Position numbers and translations under genes: made by a program
Source: Marchantia polymorpha subsp. ruderalis
Taxonomy: Eukaryota > Streptophyta > Marchantiopsida > Marchantiales > Marchantiaceae
Assembly (NCBI GenBank): GCA_037833965.1
Contig: AP031355.1
Coordinates: 17,819,501-17,883,500 of the forward strand
Length of the DNA: 64,000 bases
Direction: 5' to 3'
Shown: piece by piece, positions 1-10,953 of the stretch
Layout: every line of letters starts with the position of its first letter
Position numbering within the stretch: the first letter of the stretch is position 1
The notes under the pieces: generated by a model
The model's database searches: none
The model's input: the letters and a program-made list of their open reading frames with translations, nothing else
What the model was told of the DNA's origin: nothing

Positions 1-554
1 GACAGGTAAATCATGGTAATATTGAATAAAATTCAGCTAATATTACGTCAAAGCCAGCGGGCTTGCACAGTGATAGTGAAAAATGTGGCGCTAGTTACAG
101 ATATGAATTGAATTAGATCAATCTTGATTTGATTGTTAAGAGAAGCTAGCCTGCACGATTTTGGTAAGAATTTCTGGACGTAATGATCTACTTACAGGTG
201 GATGGTTAGAAAGTCATCTTTTCGCTGCCAATTTACAAATGAAGGGGCATTTATTCTAGTCTTTTAGGATCTGCAGCTGAATAATGTCGAGAAGTTCAGC
301 AGTAGTGATTTAGTGCTGCGACTGGATCTTGTTCTTTGAGTGTTACCTACATCAAATCAGGAATCACCGTTATCTTCAGGGCAAGATATGTCCAACACTT
401 CGTCTTCGAGTTTCCTCAGCATTACTTTCTCATAGTGTACTGGGTCAGATCAAGAGCAATTTCAGTAACCTGTTCAATTGAGTTCTTTCACTTATGCTAT
501 GGACCTCTCTAGCGTATTCTGTGGGTTTTCTGCACATTTCTTACTCTACTCATG
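1..554. other. intergenic, no gene seen
   Basis: No reading frame or RNA gene that I can support. Mixed-composition intergenic sequence downstream of the peroxidase relic that begins at 555 on the minus strand. Confidence 0.5.
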
Positions 555-889
555 TCACGTCATGTGATCTTCAACTTCGGTTCCTATTGGCACCCCAAGT
601 CTTCCCATCTTCAAGCATGTAGCGGAGAACGTGGTGACAACTTTCTCGCCCACAGGGCTGATAACGAGGGAAGACTTGGTGACGAAAATTCCTTTGCCCT
701 GCAGCCCATTTTTCTGTTCCTCAGGGTCGACGGTCCTTGCTGTGGGGTACATGAAGATTGTGTTAGATCTGAGAGTGTAATCATTTCTCTTGCATAGAAT
801 CCCTCGGCAGCAAAGTTAGCAACCAGCCCGCTGAAGTTCAGCACAGGAAGTGGTAGATTGCTATCAGCTATCAAGGTCGTGTAGTGCAC
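555..889 (-). pseudogene. class III peroxidase relic (3' part)
   Basis: Two overlapping minus-strand frames together read like the last third of a secretory plant peroxidase. Frame 889-611 gives ADSNLPLPVLNFSGLVANFA followed by AREMITLS, the stretch just before the proximal-histidine motif. Frame 752-555 gives GLQGKGIFVTKSSLV and then CLKMGRLGVPIGTEVE, matching the family's GKGLF..D.SL and KMG.IGVLTGT.GE tail. The proximal HTIG segment and the following roughly 40 residues are missing, and the frame changes where they should be. The expected C-terminal Cys region is replaced by an early stop. No upstream exon with the distal HFHDCF motif was found on the minus strand up to about 2 kb. It is a dead paralogue of the intact gene at 57.8 kb. 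Family assignment is firm; exact boundaries are not. Confidence 0.75.
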
Positions 890-3606
890 TCAGTCAGTGA
901 CAAAGAGCGACGGGCGTGATGGTTCCCCGCAGCTGTAAGATAAGAGTCGAACATTCATAGAAAATAGTGAGTCAGCCAGAGTTAAACATGATTGCTTCCA
1001 AAACTTACAGAGTCGTCTTGCTTTCATAAATGCAGGAGAAAGTAATCAATGTAGTATAAAGGTAACTTGGCTGTGGCGTCACGAGCAGACATGATGAGAA
1101 TATCCGAGTAAGATACATCGCCTGGACAGAAATGTTCTAGACCAGCCTTCACTATATCGATCTATGCGGTTTCTGCATGATTAACGATATGAATCATGCA
1201 TGCAATCCCTGTGATTTAGCGCTGCGAACTGGTCTCAAGAGTGCCTGGAAAAAGAGTTGGTATCTGAGGTCAAGTTAGAGAACGAACTTTTTCATGGAGT
1301 GCATTGACATGGTTTAAGATTTGATATCATTTAATGCTTGGATCCCATATCTGCAGAAATTTTCCATTTGTCCTCGGCTTGCAACAAGTTTAAGGAGGCA
1401 TCATGAGGTCACACGGCATCGGTTCTTATTCTTGCTTGAGATACTTTTGATTACAAAGAAGGACTCGATCCATCCTAAATCATAGAAGGAAGCATACATA
1501 TTTCCAGTAAGGTTGCCGTTTAAACTAATATTGTCCTCGTCATGAAGGATGTCTGGATGACAAGTCGAGCCATAATGTAAACTATTGATCGTAACAAGAG
1601 TGTGAAAATGATAGATTCTCAATCTTTAGCTTGTGAAACTGTCCGGGTTTTGCAGAAGCTTAAACAGTCTCCATTGTAATATCATCCTTGCAGACATTTG
1701 GCCTTGGTAATTGGACTGAGCCTTCAGCAACAATGTGTGTTCGGTTCATCAAATCTCTCAGCTGACGGGAAGAAGCGACTAGCGGCAATGCTTCTCTTGT
1801 TCTCAGTGCAATGTCATTTATCTCGATTCAATTCAAAGCACCAATTTTCTGACAATTCTGAAGAGTCACCCTTCAACTTTCATCCTTCAACTTTCATCCT
1901 GACTTCTTGAAGTTTCGTGTTGACCGCCCGAAAGTGATAAACCATTAGCAAACTGATGACACATTGCAGAGTGCGGCTAGAATCGTCCATGTTAGTTCCT
2001 CCTTGCCAGATGATAAAAAGCATGGCTTCAAAAATTGTTGATTAACTATATCTGCGCATAATTTATGGCCGTGCAAGCACTGACGAGGATTTCATAAAAT
2101 CAGAATTATTTCATAAAATCGAGTCATGAGCTAGACTACTATAGCTTCAATTTTTGATGCTCTAAATCTATTCAAAGCCCCGCTGAGATTATGTTTATAT
2201 TAAATTATATCATTGCATGTAGTATATATACTACGTTTTTAGCCTCGAGGAAAAACCAGATTCAAGAGGAACATGGCATGTTTCAAACTCAGATGCAAAG
2301 TAAGAAAGTATAATCCAAGTGGATTCAACTGCTTTTTGCATTCCGGAGTAAGAAGATGCTACCAAAGGACGAACAGGCGTACCTGCACTCAATCATTTGA
2401 GTCTACTTTTCGACATCAAATATCATGCAACCTGTCTATCTGATTCCAGAGTATAACATCTGCTCATATGCAAAACATACTGAAACTTGTTTTTGTTTGT
2501 TTATGTTGCAGTTTGTCGCGTAATTGTGTGCGTCACTTTACCCTAAGCCTTAAATCGCCGTCTGCCCGAAACGGTAAACCCTAAAACTATCTCCTACTAG
2601 GTTACTTTCAACCTCGATATATCTCGCAGTTGCCAAGTTTTAAATTTCAAATTTTCACGTTCAAAATTCGAAATGGACTTCGCCACCGTGTGAAAGTCGA
2701 GAGATCGATGTAGGCTCCGGAAAGTGATCCAGAATTTCGGCTCTTTTCGGAAGTTTAAGTCAGCCATCCCCATCCCTTCTTCCCACAAACTTTCCGTAGG
2801 AGTAATGCCACCCGAATGACTCCTTGGGATGAATGCCGTCTAATGTGCGCGAAGCAAGTGTGATTCATGAAGAGTGGACGGCAACCGCAACTCGATGAGG
2901 CGTTTGAGCTCTGCAGCGAAGTCGACACGGAAATGAATAGCGATGGTGGAAAAGCAGGACAATAAGATTGTAAGTTTCACGTGGGTGAGCTACTTTGCGG
3001 AGAATAGCAGATTTTGATTTTCACTAGAATCACTTGACAGACAGCTCGGAGTCGATGTGTCCAACCTTCCAAATAACTTCTTGATCTTTCCTTCGACTTA
3101 TATTTTCCGTAGAACTATGAAGCCTGTGCACACTTCTCCGTGAAATGAAGGAACAGCAATTGCAAATATATGTCTATGTTTTCATATTTCCTCATATATA
3201 TGACCAAGTTAGGATGAAGGGGAATACTCTAGAAGCGTAGTTTAGCCTTATTCCTGTGGCAGAATTCAGTTGTTGTCCTGTGACGACTCGGACGTCGCAG
3301 GGGGAGATATGAAGCCCTAAACTTGGCTTGTGTTGCTTGTCTTGTAGACCGCATGGACCACCACCAAACTATAGAATGCTTTTAACGTCGAGTTGTAGAA
3401 GTAAATGGGACCACTCAACTGTGTCAATCACAGCTCTGCCTCCTTCACTTTTGGAGAAGATTGGCTTATCGACGCAAAGTCTAATGGCCACGGCTTGGGG
3501 AAGCCAAAGAGATACCCTAAGACCAAGAGGGATTATGAGAAACCCTGCTCGTGATTCTGGAAATTTAGGGGTTAAAACGGTAGCGAGGAGGGGTTGCCTG
3601 CCTTCT
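890..3606. other. intergenic, no supportable gene
   Basis: Short frames here (for example 1401-1622 minus, 1698-1910 plus, 3328-3672 plus) show no motif, no signal peptide and no coding-like composition. The stretch may hold unrecognised decayed exons of the flanking relics. I see no RNA gene or clear repeat. Confidence 0.4.
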
Positions 3607-4924
3607 TCAAGAATTTCGACTTGGCCCTTTGTCTTGGGTGTCGCGAAATTTTTGAACTGGATTCTTGGCTAGGGTGGACTGTACAGATATTTTGATTCGT
3701 TTGGTGGAGAGCTCCAAAGAGTAAGACACCAGTTCCCTGATTTCAGCATCAGCAATAGCAGAGACCAACCAGTCAACTTTCTCTGTCAACTTCATTGAGC
3801 GAAATTCATTTTGGCAACTGTATTTGACCAGACCCGTCTCCAGAGCCTGAAGGAGATTCTTTTTGTCAAGCATGTCACGTTCAAGGACGGACGTACGTCT
3901 CATCAAAGACTCTACATTTGCTTCTTGGTCTTCAACCCTCCGGTTCATCAATTCGTCCTTGATCCTCGACACCATAGACTCTTTAATGGCCAGTTCCTCT
4001 TTACACCTCGCTAGTTATCTCCTGCTCGGAATATGATTGTTTCAAGGATTCGCATTGTGCAACAGCGACTCATTGAAACAATCATATTCCGAGCAAGAGG
4101 AGGACGTTGTGCAACAGCCTTGACTTTTTTCACATCAAGACTCAGCTTCTCCCTGGCATTGGCTGTTCTTTGCTCAGCAAGTACAAGCTCGTCCTTCAAA
4201 GCATCTCTTTCCGCGTTTGCTTTCGCAAGCTCCCCTCTCAGCTTGTTTACCAGCTGCATTAAACCTTGAACAACGTCTTCTTGCTAAGCCATATGTGAAG
4301 CAGCCTCATCCATTCTCTTACTCAATTCGCTCAACTCTAAATCTTTCGACTTGAGCATTTGTTGCATTTGAGACAGAGATTCCTGTTCTGAGAATGTTTT
4401 GGATTCCACTTCTTGAACGAATGCCTTGTACTTTGCTTTTAGCAGGTTGCTCATTTCCTCAAGAAGACTGGTTGCTTCGGAACTAGCAGAGTTGCTTTCA
4501 AATAGGCTATCAGTCTTATCACCCCATCCCTCCTGCCTAACCTCGATGCAAGCCACAACTGCGTCGGAATCAGCCTCCAACTTTTGCCTGGCAGCTGCTT
4601 TTATTTCCATGTTGAGCTCAAGTTCAGCAATGTGCTTGTGTAGAGAATTGATCTCATCTTGCAATTTAGTTGCCTCTGTGGCATCCTTCAGTTGCATCTC
4701 AGCAAGTACTCTCTCCATTTCACTCACTTCTCCACAAAAGATGGCCTTTTTTTCACTGAGACGGAGGTCTTCAATACGGCAAGCTGTTTCTCCAAGTTGT
4801 CTACTTGCTCCATGGCGGCGGCTAGTTTCTGGCTCGTCTCATGCAACACTGCATCCTTGAATCTCAACTCCTTTTGATGGGAGATCATCGCTGATGCAGT
4901 CATCTCTGCCAGAGCTTGCTTCAA
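3607..4924 (-). pseudogene. coiled-coil protein gene, broken
   Basis: Four minus-strand frames in order (4924-4724, 4727-4284, 4259-4011, 3975-3607) make one long heptad-rich, Glu/Lys/Leu-rich product of about 430 residues. Breaks visible: a frame change at an A run near 4743-4750 (consistent with loss of one A), an in-frame TAG at 4286-4284 where CAG would continue the frame, an inverted insertion at 4024-4094, and another one-base shift near 4000. The open frames between breaks show that it was once coding. The C-terminal part includes EKVDWLVSAIADAEIRELV and then a basic tail. I do not recognise the family; golgin, myosin-tail-like or nuclear-envelope coiled-coil proteins are all possible. 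It lies on the opposite strand to the dynein relic and is not part of it. Confidence 0.6.
4024..4094. repeat. perfect 22-bp inverted repeat (fold-back insertion)
   Basis: Arms 4024-4045 and 4073-4094 are exact reverse complements (arm begins GCTCGGAATATGATTG), with a 27-base spacer. A 12-base direct repeat TTGTGCAACAGC sits at 4055-4066 and 4107-4118. Only one arm fits the flanking coiled-coil reading frame, so the other arm looks like an inverted copy inserted by template switching. Confidence 0.85.
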
Positions 4925-5111
4925 GGCATCAAAGTTGCGTTTTTTCCGTTGGCCATTTGTACAATTGAAAAATGGGCTTCAATGGTACCAAACAGAAGAA
5001 AAATTAAAACTACTACAAGAAGTTGCGTGATTTACTTGTTACACTCAAAAGAAAATGATGTTGTTGGTATTTCCATTATATTTCAAGTTAAATAAAATCA
5101 GCAGAAATCTA

Positions 5112-5240
5112 TTTCATCTCATGTTAAATATTCGCTGACATAGTCCCATCTGTAGCTAAATATAGTTTAGAATAAAATATATTTATCATATTTTAGCCAC
5201 AAATGGAATTACGTCAGCAAGTACTTAATAATAAATGAAA
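5112..5240. repeat. MITE-like imperfect hairpin
   Basis: The left arm (about 5112-5164) and the right arm (about 5188-5240) are imperfect reverse complements over some 50 bases. Shared blocks include TTTCAT, GCTGAC, CCAT.TGT and GCTAAA. Size and structure suggest a decayed miniature inverted-repeat element. No target-site duplication was identified. Confidence 0.5.
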
Positions 5241-5247
5241 CAAAATA

Positions 5248-5275
5248 TAAACTAAACTAAACTAAACTAAACTAA
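5248..5275. repeat. (TAAAC)n microsatellite
   Basis: Five consecutive TAAAC pentamers in AT-rich DNA next to the MITE-like hairpin. Confidence 0.85.
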
Positions 5276-5771
5276 AATATAATCAATTAGATTGAATAAT
5301 ACGTTATATAAGAATTTTTTCTACATTATTTATATTTTAGATGCAAAACATTCAAAATGTATCATTCCACTGTGAAAAAAAAATCATGTAATGTATTGGA
5401 ACTATTTGATGATAAATTCACTTGAGAGACATTTGTGAGCAGAAAATACACATATGCACAACATTCATGATGTATCACTGTATGAAAAAAGTCACCAACT
5501 GGTTTTTATAAATAATAAACAACTATTTTCTTCCTCAATACAACCGCATCGTTTCTTATCTTTTCTTCTCTATCTCAGACTTGGCACTAGTGGATACTAT
5601 GTATCATTACAGTTTACGATGGTTTATCAACAAATTTTAAACCCTTGCTGGGTTTCATTTTCTAGTAGGATATATTTGGAATACATATTTTGCAATAAAA
5701 TGTACATAAATTTGTCAAACTATGGATAACACGTTAAATGCTAAATGATGCTGTAATGAAGTGATACTTTG

Positions 5772-7434
5772 AACCTTGCGAAGTTTGAAAGACTCAAAAG
5801 TTTTGATAAGCATGTGGTGGACAATATAGCCCACTACAGGAAGTACTTTGATAGCTCTGATGCTCATAAGGAGCCCCTAGCTGAAGAGTGAAATACTAAA
5901 CTAGAAAATCTTCAAAAGCTGTTTGTGCTTGGATGCCTACGAATCGACAAGTCTCTTCTTGGCATTCAGGTACTACAAATCTGTATCCCGTGTGTTATCT
6001 CGAGCGTCCTGTTGCTTTTCACTCTAACATCTGTGATCACACAGTCAGTCATTTAACAACTCTTTCGCAGGATTTTGTCACCCACCTTCGAAAGCAATTT
6101 ATTGAACCTCCAGCGTTTGATCTTGCAACATGCCTCAGAGATGGTACTCCAAAATCACCACTCATATTCGTTGTCTCACCGGGAGCGGATCCTATGGCAG
6201 ATTTGCTGAAACTGGTAGAAGACCATCGATTCAACCAAAAGTTCGAGAAGGTTGGTACTAATGCTCGATCATGCAATTATAGACTGTTCTGAACGTTCTG
6301 TTTTTTAGAGCTGAAAGACTGAAGTACTCTTAACACTTTTGCAGGTTTCTTTGGGACAAGGACAAGGTCCAAAAGCCGAGAAATTATTAGCGTAAGGTAT
6401 GGAGCGCGGTATGTGAGTGTGTCTTCAAAATTGTCATTTGTCGCAGTCATGGATGCCGGCACTGGATCGTATTGTGGATAACATCGACCCTGACAAAGTA
6501 CGTAGCCTTATAACGAAAACCCCTTAGCCAAACTCCAGAGGAGAGAAATTTTTGCTCTATGAGAATTCATGTAGCTTAGTGGTGCTCTCAGGATTCTTGA
6601 AAATCTGTCTCTGAAATCTCCAAAGGTTTTTAGTTTCACCAGACGTCCTCATGAGATCAACGGTGAAATGTATGGCCATTGTAGGTGCCAGAGATTTGGC
6701 AAGGCAAGGCTTATCCTTCTTTGAAACCCCTCTCAGCATGGATAGATGACTTGCTAGAGAGGTGCAAGCTTATATCTAAATGGATTGCGGAGGGTGTTCC
6801 AGCTGTGATATGGATCTCGGGTTTCAATTTCCCACAGGTACAAAACTGCTGAACATAAACTTGTACGTGGAAATTACACCATGTCCTGGAGAACACATGG
6901 CCCTCAAATAGACATAGATTTGTACTCATGAATGTGATGAATTAGTGTGCTAAGAATTGTACTCATTCTTGCAGGGCTGCTCAATTCCTAAAGCCAGAGG
7001 GGCGGTCGACTTTGAGAACTCTTGTATATCAAAGACAATATGCCCTCCTTTCAAACCTAGCCTTCATGAATTACTGTTTATATCATGTTTTATTGAAGTT
7101 ATTTTGTTTGAAAGCATGTCATATTCTGCAGGCCTTTTGGACTGGAACGCTCCAAAATTTTGCTCGAAAACATAGAATGGCTATCAAGGGATGGACACAG
7201 ACTCAGTCAAAACGCCTAACAAGACAGCCGGAAAGCGGTTGCTATATTAGAGGACTGTATCTCAAAGGAGCTCGCTGGGACAGTCAGGCTCATCTTTTGA
7301 CAGAGTCCAGAACTAAGGAGCTGTTAACCGATTGTCTAATCATATGGCTGAAACCTACTCATTTGTGCCCTGTCTACAAAACTCTTGTCCGGGCTTGTAA
7401 GAACATCCTCTCTTATGTGTGCCAAGTGCTATAG
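5772..7434 (+). pseudogene. axonemal-type dynein heavy chain relic (C-terminal exons)
   Basis: Successive exon-like blocks match the AAA6/C-terminal part of dynein heavy chains. 5772-5969 encodes DKHVVDNIAHYRKYFDSSD, ending CAG|GT. 6071-6250 encodes FIEPPAFDL and PLIFVVSPGADPMADLLKL between AG and GT. 6345-6497 encodes SLGQGQGPKAEKLLA, then VCLQNCHLSQSWMPALDRIV. 6685-6837 encodes VPEIWQGKAYPSLKPLSAWI and ISGFNFPQ. 7132 onward encodes WTGTLQNFARKH and GLYLKGARWDSQAHLLTES, ending CPVYKTLVRA. Stops interrupt the frame at 5889-5891 (TGA where Trp is expected), 6393-6395 (TAA) and 6414-6416 (TGA where Trp is expected). The exon expected between 6497 and 6685 is not readable, and the motor core is absent upstream. 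Splice borders persist, so this is a decayed genomic copy and not a retrocopy. Confidence 0.88.
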
Positions 7435-9655
7435 AATCTTCAGAATAACCATTTGAAATGGCTTGTAGAAAACTTTCAATGTGCTCGTACCAGTAGCACC
7501 TTCACTGCCTTCGCCTACTAGTCCCGTCAATTTCATGATGTCTACAGGTCCTGTGTGATTCTCCAAAAAGTGTAATCAACAATCTCTAAAAAATGTTTGT
7601 TGCGGCTGTAATGTACCGAGAATTTAATTGTACAGATTTGCTCGTTACTACATTATCACTCAGAATGGGCTCCGGCCATCCTGAATGCGCTGTTAGTACG
7701 GACAAGAGAAGACATGCAGTCAAAAAACATTGCTTAACACATTTCAACGTGTCAATTTCTGGATTGCTTCTGATACATTCGAAAATTTGGTGATTGAATG
7801 TTTATAGAGAAGCAAAGATATACCAAGCAGACGGATAACAGAAAATTATCACACCAGTTTTGATGTAGGTTTTAGAATCACTAGATGACTCGGGAAACGC
7901 CGCTTCATCGACCTCGAGGTTTGAACTGCATATGTTAAAAGCCGATGGAGTTGTGGAATCAGCTCAGGACCTATTACTATTACCAAAGTAGGTGATTCTA
8001 ATAATATAATAAAAGATAAAGAAACGGAAGCACATGAAAAAAACCTCATTGTAATCCTCCAAAGAGAAAGAGAGGGCAAAGTCAGGAACATTAAACTTGA
8101 ACCGTGTGTTCTTCTTCTAGTACATGGTATCAGAATATATGGCTTTAAAACAAGCTTCCCTCACTAGAAGTAAATGCTGCAAACAAATTTCTTTATTTCA
8201 TCTGATAAGTCAAGACTTTATATGGATAAACTTTTTATTATTTCTACGAATCATGAAATGACTGCAGTAAAAAAGAAATAACTAGAACATGATGGATTGA
8301 GTTTCAAATTGCTTTACAACTTTGGCTAAAAATTAAGAAACTTGAAAAAACCTAATTCATTTCAGTTGAAAGAAAAATAAATATCTCAATGGACTAGTAA
8401 TTCTGTAAGAATTAGTTGACTCTAAATTAAATTTCATATAGGTCTAAACTATATTTATGTCGAATAATTCATTTCATATATTTTTCACAGAATTTGTATG
8501 AAATCAAATTTTTGTTGACTGATTCAAAAGTTGTGCAAGATTTTTGATTCCTAAAACACATTTAAACCTTTGATATTAGACAACCTTTTACTGTTACATT
8601 ATTGAAAATAAAATAAATAAAAATAACTTTAGAAGTATTAATTTATATCTGATGATAAAATATATTGAAGTATTAATTATAATTATATATATTGCTGTGT
8701 TTGATTAAATTTGATACCATTTTTGTAAATTGTAAAAGTTATTGCATTTAAAACGCAATTTTGGAATCAACACATTTGATTGTATATACCAAATAAGTAA
8801 CGTACTAGCTAAGTATGCACCCAAATAACTACACATTCCAGATAAGTTGCATAATTTTTTCCAAAAATTAGGGGTCAAGATTTATTTAGTTCAAAATGTC
8901 ATACGTTGTTAATTTGGGCAAATCTTGAAGATTGTTGTGTTTGAAAATCAATTTTTGGTTGATGTGTATTCATTTGGAGTTTGAAAACCAATTTCGGTTG
9001 ATGTTCCTTGGTTTTAAGACGGTGTGTTTTATAGTTGTAGTTGTAAAAAAACTAGACATTAAAAAAAACGCAGAGGCCATCTGAAACTTTCAATAATCCA
9101 TTGTTGGCTATTTACTTTTACCCGTCAATAAAAGTTATTTTACTTTACCTTGCCGAAGCTTAGACTCATTCGGTAGTTTAGTTTTGGTTTCTTTCACGTT
9201 ACAATTAAATTAAAAGTATTAAGAAGTGATTTGCCACATTAAAAATTGTGTCATAATAAATCTGAAGATCTGACAAGGTAATTTCTATATAATTGTTGTT
9301 CTGGTTTTGAACTCACAAAGAGCTCTAAAAGTGATATATGAGTATTCTTAAAAATTTACTACTTATCGCTGGTAGATTGATAGTCATGAAGGATTTCCAT
9401 GACTTTTGATTCACCGAAAGGAATATTAAATTATATATATACTCAGTATGAAATGTTAGTGAAGTTAATTCAGATCTAGGTTCTCCTGGAGATTTTATGG
9501 CAACTTTGACAGCTTCTCACATTTCTAAGAAGTGTACTAAGAAGTGATTTGTCTAAGTAAGCACAATCCTCTCGGTATTGTGGAAACACGCTTTTTGTTT
9601 TTTTGCAGAATTTAAACAATTTTAGAAAACTAGTACCGAAGCAGTGTTTGTAGTT
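7435..9655. other. AT-rich intergenic, no gene seen
   Basis: Past 7440 there may be a few more degraded bases of the dynein 3' end (7470-7560). After that the sequence becomes strongly AT-rich with no readable frame or motif up to the abrupt GC-rich boundary near 9.7 kb. Likely old decayed repeat DNA. Confidence 0.45.
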
Positions 9656-10008
9656 AGAAAAGGGTACGTTAAATAGAGTGGATTGATGAGATCGTCACGA
9701 GGTCACGAAGAATCGCGTAGTCGGATGTACCAACGCCAATGTCTTCGGCACCTTCGGCAAAAGCTCCTTTTCTGAGGTGTCTCTACTCACGCGCTTCCAG
9801 CGTATAAGGAAGCTACGCTTCCGGCGCAGACACCCCAGGAGGAGGTTTTGCTAAAGACGTCAGAAGAAGGGCCCGGACCTCTGAAGGCGTCCGACCATGA
9901 GTGCGCCTTCGGCGATGCGCCGCTAGCGCGGAAAGGGAAAACCTTCATAACGATCGGAATACACGGTAGATCCAGTTGGTTGAAGTCGCATTAGAAAGAG
10001 CTCGGGAC

Positions 10009-10024
10009 GCTCGTTCTAACGAGC
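10009..10024. repeat. palindromic core of shared repeat module
   Basis: GCTCGTTCTAACGAGC: 7-base arms around a 2-base centre. The same palindrome, differing only in the centre, recurs at 39592-39607, 39861-39876 and 40099-40114 within longer related units. Confidence 0.8.
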
Positions 10025-10953
10025 TCAAGAGCGTCGGAGATGGATCAGGGACGGAGAAGTTATGAGCGTCGGAAAACTCGTAGCCGGACATGCGCCGTTC
10101 GCGCTAGGGTTCACAGCCGGAAAGGACTCCCGTACGCCCTCGGCGATGCGCCTTCGGCGGAATCGCGCGCTCATGGGAGGAATCCAACTCAGAGTCGGAA
10201 GCGCCTTTGGCGGCTGCTCATGGAAGGAAAGCGCCGGTCGGATGTACGCCTCCGACGTGGCGCTGATGGCCGGCTGCGCTGGCATGATTTGCGCTGGCAT
10301 GATTTGCGCCGGCGGGATATGCGCCGTCAGCAATGGACGAGGCATTAAGGACAAAATAAGCGGTACGAATACGCGCCGGCGTAATTCGCGCCGACTGGAT
10401 GTGCGCCTCCAGCAAGGCGCCGACGGATAAGGAACACGCCAGCGGCGACGCGCCTCCGGTGATGGACGGGTTAGGGAAAGACAACATAGCCGACGTATAC
10501 CCTGCGGCGGACTCGAGTCCGGAAGACGGCGGCGGCGGGAGAATTCAACATTCACGCATGCGAATGCGCGCAGTGCGGAGACGTGAATTCGCGCATGCAA
10601 AGGGCGAACCGTTAGGCCGTATAGCCGGCTGCGTACGTTGTAACCAGTAAGAACGTTAGACGTTCTTGAAATCGGAGAAGAAAAGACTGCGCCCCAGTCT
10701 CATTCTCTCATTCTTGATTTTGCGATTTCCAGCTTCCAAGACTACGCGCAAGGGCGGAGAGACCTGCAGTGAGAGGAGAGAGTGCGGAGACGAGTTGCGC
10801 AAGGATCTTGACAGACCTTGGAGAGAATTGCGAGTAGCGAACTTGAGCGTGAGCGAAGAGAGAGTGAGCAGTCAGTGCTTGAGCGGCCGACGCGCAGTGG
10901 CGATTGTGAGAGAGCGAGCGAAAGGGAGAACGTTTGTGTGCGCAGGTAACGCA

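Larger units (their letters stand above)
4925..5771. other. AT-rich intergenic with MITE-like hairpin
   Basis: AT-rich sequence between the coiled-coil relic and the dynein relic. It contains the imperfect inverted repeat at 5112-5240 and the pentanucleotide run at 5248-5275. The 91-codon plus frame at 5454-5729 shows no motif. More 5' dynein exons could lie here, but I cannot read any. Confidence 0.45.

Noticed and set aside
10025..10600. 191-codon minus frame in the element leader
   Set aside because: Compositional artefact of CTTCGGCGG-type repeats; overlaps several equally open frames.
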